Shown: positions 1 to 5,064, counted from the first letter of the stretch. The stretch is 5,166 nucleotides of DNA from Kineosporiaceae bacterium (GCA_027345905.1 DAIETC010000221.1:1-5166); one strand, 5' to 3'. Notes: generated by a model from the sequence alone, not told the origin. Made by a program: numbers and translations.

Positions 1-739
1 GCACCACGATGGCGTCGCGTGCTGACTGCGAATCGAGTGGGCCGATCGCGGCGAACTCGTAGAGGCGTTCGGCGTAGGAGGTAGCCCGACTGAGCACCTC
101 CGGCAGCGAAGGTAAGCCCGCTCCGCACACCACGACGGGCAACGGCGCTGCCCCCTGTCCGATCTCGTGCGCCGCCGCGTTGAGTGCCTTGAGCTCGGCC
201 GGCGGAACGTCCTGCATCTCGTCAACCAGGACGAGCGCCCCCACCCCCAGATTGCGACTCGTCTCGCCGAGCTGGCGCAGGAGATCGCCCAGGTCACGGC
301 TGGGATCCCCGCTGTCGGCGTGGCCCGGCAGCGGTTGGACGTCGACGCCGAAGCTGTAGCTGCCTGTCGGGTCCACCTTCACGCTGAACGACCGGAAGAC
401 CCGCAGAGCTCCCAGGACCCGCTCGGTGGAGAACCGAGCGGCACTGGCTCTCAGCGAGCGGTGCAGTGACTGCACGAGCATGGGAAGCACCGAGCGGCCG
501 CCAGCCGCTTCCACCTTGACGGTGATCCAGTTACGACGCTCGGCGAGGGCCTGGAACTCGTTGAGTAGCACGGTCTTGCCAACGCCCCGCAGACCGTGCA
601 GCACCTGCCCGCGGTCGCCCACGCCTGTCTCACAGCGTCGGATCAGGACGTCGAAAGCCGCGACCTGGGCGTCACGGCCGGCGAGCTCGGGCGGGCGGCG
701 GCCGGCTCCAGGCTGGTATGGGTTCCGTACCGGATCCAC
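1..739 (-). CDS. AAA family ATP-binding protein (3' end cut by window edge)
   Basis: The first 246 residues of a P-loop ATPase are visible; the C-terminal part lies beyond base 1. Walker A is GLRGVGKT at residues 49-56 (catalytic K55, T56). Walker B is LVLVDE at 169-174 (D173, E174), followed by MQDV. A hydrophobic sensor-like strand, PVVVCGAGLPSL, lies at 201-212. An 'ELAGRDAQ' segment just before the P-loop is typical of the Cdc6/Orc1-like archaeal-type ATPases (COG1672-like), which are usually about 400 residues in actinobacteria. The GTG at 739 is the only credible start because an in-frame TGA lies five codons upstream. There is no Shine-Dalgarno sequence, and TACGGT ending 6 nt before the GTG fits a TAnnnT -10 box for a leaderless mRNA. 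No signal peptide or membrane segment is seen. The cellular role is unknown; proximity to toxin-antitoxin genes suggests an accessory or defence-type ATPase, which is inference. Confidence 0.85.
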   Translation of the reverse strand, partial: MDPVRNPYQPGAGRRPPELAGRDAQVAAFDVLIRRCETGVGDRGQVLHGLRGVGKTVLLNEFQALAERRNWITVKVEAAGGRSVLPMLVQSLHRSLRASAARFSTERVLGALRVFRSFSVKVDPTGSYSFGVDVQPLPGHADSGDPSRDLGDLLRQLGETSRNLGVGALVLVDEMQDVPPAELKALNAAAHEIGQGAAPLPVVVCGAGLPSLPEVLSRATSYAERLYEFAAIGPLDSQSARDAIVV

Positions 740-744
740 CCGCG

Positions 745-793
745 AACCGTATCAGACTTTGTCTCTCTATATATGCTGATCTCTTATACGGGT
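745..793. promoter_or_regulatory. Imperfect inverted repeat flanking AT-rich core, candidate operator
   Basis: Left arm AACCGTATCAG (745-755) and right arm CTTATACGGGT (783-793) are inverted repeats matching at 9 of 11 positions, with a 27-bp spacer containing CTCTCTATATATGCTGATCT. A smaller inverted pair, TCAGAC (752-757) and GTCTGA (801-806), is nested nearby. The left arm overlaps the proposed minus-strand -10 (TACGGT) of the ATPase gene, so a regulator bound here would control that gene. The AT-richness is conspicuous in this GC-rich window. Operator function is inference. Confidence 0.4.
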
Positions 794-1027
794 AGATAGT
801 GTCTGAGAGTTACGGCGTCCGCCCCGCAGCCTGCCCGGGTATATCACCAACTGCCACTGGTAGGCCGACGACTGATCGCGCGCAAGCACCTCGGCCACCG
901 CATCGACGCCTCACGACGCGGACGGGTGGCAGACATCCGCCCGCCCAGGCGGATCGGCCGGCCAGCAAAACCGGGAACGCGGTTCGGATCCGCAGGGAGC
1001 AGCTCGATCGAATCTGGCCTTAATTCT

Positions 1028-1050
1028 GACCGGTCGCTATTGTGGTCGCC
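1028..1050 (+). promoter_or_regulatory. Candidate leaderless promoter and operator of the toxin-antitoxin operon
   Basis: TATTGT (1038-1043) fits the actinobacterial TAnnnT -10 pattern and ends 7 nt before the ATG at 1051, so transcription could start at or next to the start codon. No Shine-Dalgarno sequence precedes that ATG, which agrees. No good -35 is visible. The palindrome GACCGGTC (1028-1035) abuts the -10, and the direct repeats GGTCGC at 1032-1037 and 1044-1049 bracket it. Such elements are where an autorepressing Phd/YefM antitoxin would be expected to bind. The regulatory role is inferred from the family. Confidence 0.4.
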
Positions 1051-1335
1051 ATGGAGACCGTACCCATCACGCAGGCGAAAGCCCGGATCGCTGAGCTTGC
1101 CGACCGGGTCGCTCGGGAGCACGACCATTTCACGATCACCCGCAACGGCCGTGCTGACGTGATGCTCATCTCGGTAGCTGAGTACGAGTCCATGCAAGAG
1201 ACGCTCGACCTGCTGTCGGACGAGGAGGCCCTGGCTGACCTGCGCCGGTCACGGGCGGACTTCTCGAAAGGCGACACGTTCACGGTAGACCAGGTCCGTG
1301 CTGAGCTTGAGCGACGACGTGGTGGGGCAGCCTAG
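1051..1335 (+). CDS. Type II antitoxin, Phd/YefM family
   Basis: The product is 94 residues. The N-terminus METVPITQAKARIAELADRV is the classic Phd/YefM fold opening (short strand, then the 'AKA(R)-ELxDRV' helix). It is followed by HFTITRNGRADVMLISVAEYESM, the strand-and-helix motif of this family's DNA-binding dimerisation domain. The acidic and charged C-terminal tail (SDEEALADLRRSRADFSKGD onward) is the part that usually wraps and neutralises the toxin. The ATG at 1051 is preferred over the GTG at 1042 because it gives the standard family N-terminus and fits a leaderless promoter. The gene overlaps the downstream RelE/ParE-type toxin, as is typical of translationally coupled pairs. The protein is expected to repress its own operon and bind the toxin. 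Confidence 0.9.
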   Translation: METVPITQAKARIAELADRVAREHDHFTITRNGRADVMLISVAEYESMQETLDLLSDEEALADLRRSRADFSKGDTFTVDQVRAELERRRGGAA

Positions 1336-1600
1336 CCCGTACACGGTCCTGCTCTCGCGGCGAGCGCGGCGCAACCTGAGCGAGAGTCTTCCGCTGGACG
1401 TGGCGATAGCGGCAACCGAAACCATCCAGCATGCGATGGCCGTCAACCCCGCCCGGGTGGGCAAGCCGCTCGACGAGCCGTTTGACGGGTACTACTCCGC
1501 TCGCCGCGATACCTACCGGATCATCTACCGGATCGACGAGGCCAAGCGCGTCGTGGAGATCCACTCGATCCGCCACCGCCGCGACGTCTACCGCGCGTAG
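1319..1600 (+). CDS. Type II toxin, RelE/ParE family
   Basis: From the GTG at 1319 the product is 93 residues. Features typical of actinobacterial RelE-like toxins are the N-terminal YTVLLSRRARRNL strand-helix, then NPARVGKPL, the signature YYSARRDTYRIIYRID, and the C-terminal HSIRHRRDVYR. RelE-type members cleave mRNA on the ribosome while ParE-type members poison gyrase; the basic C-terminal H-R-D-V-Y motif favours the RelE side, but this cannot be settled by reading. The frame looks intact, so the toxin may be active. The start is uncertain: GTG at 1298, 1319 or 1322 are all in frame. I chose 1319 because it leaves only a short tail before the conserved YTV strand and overlaps the antitoxin stop by 17 bp. 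No strong ribosome binding site is present, consistent with translational coupling. Confidence 0.88.
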   Translation: MVGQPSPYTVLLSRRARRNLSESLPLDVAIAATETIQHAMAVNPARVGKPLDEPFDGYYSARRDTYRIIYRIDEAKRVVEIHSIRHRRDVYRA

Positions 1601-1602
1601 GG

Positions 1603-1704
1603 ATGTCGCCCCGGCTGCCTTTCCTCCGCGAAACCGGCGTGCCGCTGGTGACCACGGACCGCCGACTGCACGCCGCGCCGTCCGTGGACGTCGGCATCAC
1701 CTGA
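1603..1704 (+). pseudogene. C-terminal remnant of a PIN-domain (VapC-like) toxin
   Basis: An ATG three bases after the RelE-type toxin stop opens a 33-codon frame ending at TGA (1702-1704). It contains LRETGVPLVTTDRRLHAAP, a very recognisable end of the PIN nuclease fold. There the aspartate in 'LVTTD' (residue 19) is one of the acidic metal-binding residues and the 'RRL' helix follows. A complete VapC is about 130 residues, and the N-terminal active-site aspartate and central acidic residues are absent here. The piece therefore cannot be a working nuclease. It is most simply a relic of a former vapBC locus truncated by deletion or by arrival of the neighbouring RelE-type module. The match is short, so some doubt remains. 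Confidence 0.6.
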
Positions 1705-1720
1705 AGTCGCCTGCGCGCCG

Positions 1721-2209
1721 TCAGCCACTGCCACCAAAGCGCTCGCGAGGTTGGATGGCGTGCTCGTCCGCGTACGAAAGCAGGCGCTGCGGTTTCAGGA
1801 CGATCCAGCACGACACCCAGCTGCCGGTGAGCGTCGAGGCGACCTCGGGCGGCGCATCGGCGTTACTGAGGATCTGGGCTGGGCCCTCTAGGAGCACGAC
1901 AATGTGGCTCTGGTGGTCGCCTTCGGTGACCACCAGGCTGACCCAAGGATGGGCGCGAATGTTGCGCTCACGGACCGAGCCGGCCACCGTCGGCAGCCAG
2001 AAGACGTTCTCACGCCGGACGAAGCCTGACACGGCAGCGTGGGCCCGACCGTCGGGCCGGGTCGATGACACGACGGCGAAGTCGCGCCGGTCGAGGTAGG
2101 CGGCCAGCTGCTCGCCACTGAGCCGGCGCTCGGCGGGGTAGGAGTCGGCTGTCGCCGCGTTGGACGCCGCGAACGTGCGCTCCTGCAGCCGAGCCAGTGC
2201 TTCGCTCAT
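1721..2209 (-). CDS. Pyridoxamine 5'-phosphate oxidase family protein (FMN/F420 split barrel)
   Basis: The product is 162 residues, a usual length for single-domain flavin-split-barrel proteins. After an N-terminal helix (about 1-40) comes the family core: LDRRDFAVVSSTRPDGRAHAAVSG at about 39-62, the first two barrel strands; ENVFWLPTVAGSVRERNIRAHPWVSLVV at about 67-94, with the S-x-R-x-x-N-I phosphate-contacting pattern; and HIVVLLEGPAQIL at about 102-114. Related actinobacterial proteins bind FMN, F420 or haem and reduce small substrates; which cofactor applies here cannot be told. The ATG at 2209 is the only sensible start. It is preceded by TTGGGGG with almost no spacing, a weak ribosome site. 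It is divergent from the PsiE-family gene with a 44-bp gap and probably shares a promoter region with it. The protein is cytoplasmic. Confidence 0.85.
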   Translation of the reverse strand: MSEALARLQERTFAASNAATADSYPAERRLSGEQLAAYLDRRDFAVVSSTRPDGRAHAAVSGFVRRENVFWLPTVAGSVRERNIRAHPWVSLVVTEGDHQSHIVVLLEGPAQILSNADAPPEVASTLTGSWVSCWIVLKPQRLLSYADEHAIQPRERFGGSG

Positions 2210-2238
2210 CCCCCAAGTGTGCCCGCGGGCGGCGGGAG

Positions 2239-2248
2239 ACTCTACAGT
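2239..2248. promoter_or_regulatory. Overlapping divergent -10 elements
   Basis: On the minus strand TAGAGT (complement of 2239-2244) and on the plus strand TACAGT (2243-2248) both fit the TAnnnT -10 pattern and share bases 2243-2244. The plus element ends 5 nt before the ATG at 2254, implying a leaderless or nearly leaderless psiE-like transcript. The minus element would give the oxidase-family gene a leader of roughly 20-25 nt. No convincing -35 is seen for either. RNA polymerase could not occupy both at once, so the genes may be expressed alternately. Confidence 0.4.
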
Positions 2249-2253
2249 GCGAC

Positions 2254-2766
2254 ATGGCCTACGACCCGGCGCGGCCGAACGGCGCGGACTCCCCGCGCCC
2301 CAAGGGCCGGCACATCCTCGTGGCGCTGGACCGCTTCGAGCTGATCCTCTACACGGCTGTCGCAATCTTCCTGGCCGCTGCGGCGGTGCTGGTGCTGGCC
2401 GGCACGATGCATGAGCTGGTGTCTGGCGTCGCCCAGGGGCAGGGTGCGGTGAACACGGCGGTGACGGTGATGGACCGCGTCCTGCTGACCCTCATCATCG
2501 CCGAGCTCGTCTACACCCTCGGCGTTGTGTTACGCACCCACGAGATCGTGGTCGAGCCGTTCCTGTTCATCGGCCTGATCGCCGTCGTCCGACGCATCCT
2601 GATCGTCACCGCCCAGTTCGAGCGGCCACCTCCGTCCGCTAACGCCGTCAACACCTTGATCCTCGAGCTGGGACTGCTCGGCTTTTTAACCCTGGCGTTG
2701 TCCGCTGCGGTCTACCTGATCCGGCGCTCGCGCAGCGAACTGGCCCGCACGCCCGATGGGCCGTGA
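2254..2766 (+). CDS. PsiE-family membrane protein (phosphate-starvation-inducible type)
   Basis: The product is 170 residues. A polar, Pro/Arg-rich N-terminus (1-27) precedes four hydrophobic segments at about 29-50, 73-94, 101-120 and 134-156, then a basic tail (RRSRSEL). The stretch VEPFLFIGLIAVVRRILIV at 100-118 is the characteristic third-helix motif of the PsiE family, with its paired arginines at the membrane face. ELILYTAVAI at the first helix and ELVYTLGVVLRTHE around 84-97 also fit. The family is named for E. coli psiE, induced by phosphate starvation, but its molecular function is unknown, and nothing here shows phosphate control. The ATG at 2254 is chosen over upstream in-frame options because it follows a -10 box closely and avoids overlap with the divergent gene. 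It ends 26 bp from the convergent membrane-protein gene. Confidence 0.85.
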   Translation: MAYDPARPNGADSPRPKGRHILVALDRFELILYTAVAIFLAAAAVLVLAGTMHELVSGVAQGQGAVNTAVTVMDRVLLTLIIAELVYTLGVVLRTHEIVVEPFLFIGLIAVVRRILIVTAQFERPPPSANAVNTLILELGLLGFLTLALSAAVYLIRRSRSELARTPDGP

Positions 2767-2774
2767 GCACGTGA

Positions 2775-2794
2775 GAGCGCCGGACCCGGGGCTC
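2775..2794. terminator. Weak hairpin between convergent genes
   Basis: GAGCGCC (2775-2781) and GGGGCTC (2788-2794) form a 7-bp stem with one mismatch and a 6-nt loop, in the gap between the convergent psiE-like and DUF5324-like genes. It overlaps the stop codon of the latter. No T-run follows on either strand, so at best it is the U-less type of terminator reported in actinobacteria. Confidence 0.3.
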
Positions 2795-3470
2795 AGAACT
2801 TGCCGGCCGGATCGGGCGGCTGCGGTGAGGTGCTGGCGGACTCGGAGGGCTCGCCTTCCTGGGCCGAGTCGGTCGCGCCCGCGCCGGGGCTGGGTGGCAC
2901 GCCAGGAGTGGTGTCGGGCGGCATCGGGCTCGGCGGGGTAGCCGCAGGCGCCGGAGGCGTGTACGCCGGGTAGGTGCCGGTGGGCACGGCCCACGGGTCG
3001 TCCTTGGGCTGGCGACTCTTGAACGCGGTGTAGCCGGCGGCCGCGGCGGCCGCGAGGACCGGCAGCAGCAGCAGCTTGCGCAGCCAGCGTCGCTTGCGCT
3101 TGGCCACGGCTTCTCCCTTGAGCACCGCGACGGCGTCCCCGCCGCGAGACCGGGCCTCACCGGCCGCCACGCCCGCCGCAGCGCCCGCGGAGGCGGCGGC
3201 ACTGACCGCTTCCACGATCCGGGGCAGCAGGTCGTCGATCTTCTCGCGCGCTGCCTCGATCGCCGGCGAGACCTTCTCGACGGCAGCTCCCACCTTCGGG
3301 GCTGCGGCCTCGCGGCCGCGCTCGACGTGTGGCGCGGCCCAGTGGGCGTCGTGGCGCGCCTTGGCGCCCACCACGGGCGCGACCTTGCCGCGCCAGGTGT
3401 CGCCAAGGGTGCTGGTGAGCTCGGCGGCCTGCGCTCGAGCCTGGTCGGTCCGACTTGTCTTGGTGAACAC
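2793..3470 (-). CDS. Single-pass membrane protein with Pro/Ser-rich tail (DUF5324-like)
   Basis: The product is 225 residues. The N-terminal half (1-125) is Ala/Glu/Lys/Arg-rich and predicted helical, with repeating AxxKVxxAxE-type amphipathic patterns (for example APKVGAAVEKVSPAIEAAREKI at 57-78). A basic cluster KRKRRWLRK (124-132) precedes one hydrophobic helix, LLLLPVLAAAAAAGYTAF (133-150). The remainder (155-225) is low-complexity Pro/Ser/Thr. By the positive-inside rule the helical part is cytoplasmic and the Pro-rich tail external. This composition and its position beside ppiA resemble the uncharacterised DUF5324 family of Streptomyces relatives; I assign that by resemblance only. The GTG start at 3470 is chosen over an ATG ten codons upstream because GGGAGGG lies just before it. 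It is divergently arranged with the cyclophilin gene. Function is unknown. Confidence 0.78.
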   Translation of the reverse strand: MFTKTSRTDQARAQAAELTSTLGDTWRGKVAPVVGAKARHDAHWAAPHVERGREAAAPKVGAAVEKVSPAIEAAREKIDDLLPRIVEAVSAAASAGAAAGVAAGEARSRGGDAVAVLKGEAVAKRKRRWLRKLLLLPVLAAAAAAGYTAFKSRQPKDDPWAVPTGTYPAYTPPAPAATPPSPMPPDTTPGVPPSPGAGATDSAQEGEPSESASTSPQPPDPAGKF

Positions 3471-3473
3471 GTG

Positions 3474-3480
3474 CCCTCCC
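3474..3480 (-). promoter_or_regulatory. Strong ribosome binding site fixing the GTG start of the DUF5324-like gene
   Basis: The minus strand reads GGGAGGG, then CAC, then GTG at 3470. This is a near-ideal Shine-Dalgarno core (GGAGG) about 4 nt from the start. It lies inside the reading frame that would begin at an ATG at 3500, so it argues for the shorter protein. Confidence 0.6.
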
Positions 3481-3510
3481 TGGATGTGGGTCGAGTGCAC
3501 GGGCGGGCAA

Positions 3511-3530
3511 CGCTGCCAGCGCCGCGCTGG
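3511..3530. repeat. Overlapping palindromes in the divergent intergenic region
   Basis: CCAGCGC (3516-3522) and GCGCTGG (3524-3530) form a perfect 7-bp inverted repeat around one base. The same left arm also pairs with CGCTG at 3511-3515 across one base. Three alternating arms are therefore packed into 20 bp, 69 bp before the cyclophilin start and 41 bp upstream of the opposing gene. It could be an operator for one or both genes, or a hairpin in a 5' leader. Function is unproven. Confidence 0.45.
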
Positions 3531-3584
3531 TCCATCCTGCCTTGATCAACGTCACGTCGCCTACTGAGCGGTCTCCCGGGCCGT

Positions 3585-3590
3585 GGGAGG
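3585..3590 (+). promoter_or_regulatory. Ribosome binding site of the cyclophilin gene
   Basis: GGGAGG lies 8 nt before the ATG at 3599. It identifies that ATG as the start rather than an in-frame TTG at 3542. Confidence 0.65.
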
Positions 3591-3598
3591 ATGCCAGC

Positions 3599-4117
3599 AT
3601 GAACGTAACGCTGCAGACCAACAAGGGCGACATCGCCATCACGCTGTTCCCCGACCAGGCGCCCAAGACGGTGGCGAACTTCGTCGACCTGGCGCAGGGC
3701 AGCAAGGAGTGGAAGGACGAGCGCACCGGCCAGACGACGACCGAACCGTTCTACGACGGCCTGGGCTTTCACCGGATCATCCCCGGGTTCATAATCCAGG
3801 GCGGCTGCCCGCTGGGCACCGGTACCGGTGGCCCCGGCTACGCGTTCGACGACGAGATCCACCCCGACCTCAGCTTCAGCAAGCCGTACCTGCTGGCCAT
3901 GGCGAACGCCGGCAAGCGCGCCGGCAAGGGCACCAACGGCTCGCAGTTCTTCATCACGGTCACCGCCACCCCGCACCTGAACGGTAAGCACACGATCTTC
4001 GGCGAGGTGAGCGACCAGGCCAGCCGGGACGTCGTCGACGCCATCGCGGCCACGCCCACCGGCCGTGGCGACGCGCCAGTCGAACCGGTCGTCATCGAGC
4101 ACGTCGTCGCCGGCTGA
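3599..4117 (+). CDS. ppiA: Cyclophilin-type peptidyl-prolyl cis-trans isomerase
   Basis: The product is 172 residues, a full-length single-domain cyclophilin that catalyses cis-trans isomerisation of Xaa-Pro bonds during protein folding. Key landmarks are TNKGDIAITLFPDQAPKTVANF at the N-terminus, FHRIIPGFIIQGG at 57-69 with catalytic R59, F64 and Q67, MANAGK at 101-106, GTNGSQFFIT at 111-120 and HLNGKHTIFGEV at 126-137. The residue matching human CypA W121 is histidine (H126), as in many bacterial members; changes there are known to reduce cyclosporin A binding. There is no signal peptide, so it is cytoplasmic. The ATG is set by GGGAGG 8 nt upstream. The rhomboid gene follows after 24 bp on the same strand, so they are probably co-transcribed. 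Confidence 0.96.
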   Translation: MNVTLQTNKGDIAITLFPDQAPKTVANFVDLAQGSKEWKDERTGQTTTEPFYDGLGFHRIIPGFIIQGGCPLGTGTGGPGYAFDDEIHPDLSFSKPYLLAMANAGKRAGKGTNGSQFFITVTATPHLNGKHTIFGEVSDQASRDVVDAIAATPTGRGDAPVEPVVIEHVVAG

Positions 4118-4129
4118 CACGCACCAGGC

Positions 4130-4135
4130 AAGGAG
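4130..4135 (+). promoter_or_regulatory. Ribosome binding site fixing the GTG start of the rhomboid gene
   Basis: AAGGAG is followed by 6 nt and then the GTG at 4142. This is optimal spacing and retains the N-terminal zinc-binding module in the protein. Confidence 0.7.
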
Positions 4136-4141
4136 CCAGCA

Positions 4142-5008
4142 GTGGACGGCGTCGCCCCCGAACGCTCGGCGCCGCCCACCGCTGAGCCGGTCTGCCCTCG
4201 CCACCCCGACCGGGTGAGCTACGTGCGTTGCCAGCGCTGCGACCGGCCCGCGTGCCCGGACTGCCAGCGGGCGGCGTCCGTGGGAGTGCAGTGCGTCGAC
4301 TGCGTGCGCGAGCAGGCCGCGAACCACCCGGTCACCCGGACGACGTTCGGCGCCCGCAGCCGCACGGGGCGCCCAGTGGTCACCCTTTCGCTCATCGGCG
4401 CGTGCGTCGTGGTCTTCGCCCTGCAGTTCGTGGCGCCCCTGGACCTGACCCAGCGCTTCGCCTTCGCCCCGGCACTGGCGACCAGCGAACCCTGGCGGTT
4501 CCTCACGAGCGCCTTCTTGCACCAGACCGGGTTCCTGCCGCACATCCTGTTCAACATGCTGGCGCTGTACGTGCTCGGCCCGATGGTCGAGCTGCACCTG
4601 GGCAGAGTGCGGTTTCTGGCGCTGTACCTGCTAAGCGCTGTGGGCGGTTCGGTCGGTTACCTCGCCCTCGCCGATCCGGCGAACCCGCAGTCGTGGTACG
4701 GCGCCGTCATCGGGGCATCTGGTGCGGTGTTCGGGCTGTTCGGGGCGCTGTTGCTGCTCAACCGGCGACTGGGACTGCGCAGCAGCGGCCTGGTCACGAT
4801 CATCGCGATCAACGCGGTCATCGGCTTCGTCCCGGGCCTGAACATCGCCTGGCAGGCACACGTGGGCGGCCTGGTCACAGGCACGCTCGCCGGTGCCGTG
4901 CTGGTCTACGCCCCGCGCGCGCGACGCTCACTGGTGCAAGCGGCGGGCTTGACGGCGGTCCTGCTGCTGTTGGGCGCGGTCACCGTGCTCAAGCTTGCGA
5001 GCGCGTGA
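4142..5008 (+). CDS. Rhomboid family intramembrane serine protease with N-terminal zinc finger
   Basis: The product is 288 residues and cleaves transmembrane proteins within the lipid bilayer. Residues 18-54 form a B-box-like zinc module with C18, H21, C30, C33, C38, C41, C51 and C54, enough ligands for two zinc ions. The rhomboid domain follows from about 78. H134 and N138 in HILFNM form the oxyanion site, E150 lies in the loop after the second helix, S193 is the nucleophile in GASGAVFG, and H240 in QAHVGG completes the Ser-His dyad. At least six hydrophobic helices are visible (for example 78-97, 133-149, 157-176, 187-206, 217-231 and 238-256), with a further C-terminal helix at about 266-285. 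All catalytic residues are present, so it should be active. The likely substrate is unknown. It lies 24 bp after the cyclophilin gene and faces crgA. Confidence 0.95.
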   Translation: MDGVAPERSAPPTAEPVCPRHPDRVSYVRCQRCDRPACPDCQRAASVGVQCVDCVREQAANHPVTRTTFGARSRTGRPVVTLSLIGACVVVFALQFVAPLDLTQRFAFAPALATSEPWRFLTSAFLHQTGFLPHILFNMLALYVLGPMVELHLGRVRFLALYLLSAVGGSVGYLALADPANPQSWYGAVIGASGAVFGLFGALLLLNRRLGLRSSGLVTIIAINAVIGFVPGLNIAWQAHVGGLVTGTLAGAVLVYAPRARRSLVQAAGLTAVLLLLGAVTVLKLASA

Positions 5009-5044
5009 GCCGGGTGCGCCCCGTCCGTGAGCCGGGTGCGCCCC
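5004..5044. repeat. Two tandem direct repeats, 19 bp each, period 22 bp
   Basis: CGTGAGCCGGGTGCGCCCC occurs at 5004-5022 and again, identical, at 5026-5044. The first copy includes the stop codon of the rhomboid gene (5006-5008). Downstream of the second copy the sequence diverges. This may be a small tandem duplication at the gene end, possibly from replication slippage. Confidence 0.85.
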
Positions 5045-5064
5045 CATCCACAGAGTTCTCCACA
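5044..5064 (+). promoter_or_regulatory. Pair of DnaA-box-like 9-mers
   Basis: CCATCCACA (5044-5052) matches the DnaA box TTATCCACA at 7 of 9 bases and TTCTCCACA (5056-5064) matches at 8 of 9. They are in the same orientation, 12 bp apart, in the gap between the convergent rhomboid and crgA genes. In several actinobacteria ppiA and crgA lie near oriC, which makes DnaA binding plausible. However, sequences of this type also occur away from origins, and two boxes alone do not make an origin. Confidence 0.4.

Larger units (their letters stand above)
740..1050. other. Intergenic region without a convincing intact gene
   Basis: This 311-bp stretch separates the divergent ATPase and antitoxin genes. 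Its first 60 bases are markedly AT-richer than the rest of the window and carry an inverted repeat and probable promoters. From about 800 to 1020 the sequence is GC-rich. One frame open from the GTG at 799 to the TAA at 1021-1023 has no recognisable N-terminus but ends in VRIRREQLDRIWP, which resembles the last strand and helix of small excisionase/MerR-like HTH proteins. A second frame (839 onward) reads LPLVGRRLIARKHL, also HTH-like in flavour. These pieces in different frames could be a decayed HTH gene, but the match is short and may be chance. Confidence 0.5.

Noticed and set aside
167..779. Several plus-strand frames within the ATPase region
   Set aside because: The minus strand encodes Walker A and B motifs in one uninterrupted frame, so these are shadows.
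1431..2099. A 222-codon plus-strand frame across the RelE-type toxin end and the oxidase-family gene
   Set aside because: It crosses two genes on opposite strands and has no recognisable motif.
3542..3567. TTGATC and TACTGA as a -35/-10 pair for ppiA
   Set aside because: The spacing is only 14 bp, too short for a standard promoter; no better pair was found.
2648..4597. A 649-codon open frame on the minus strand
   Set aside because: It runs antisense to the cyclophilin and most of the rhomboid gene and out of frame across the DUF5324-like gene; its composition (Arg/Ala/Pro-rich, no motifs) is that of a GC-rich shadow frame.
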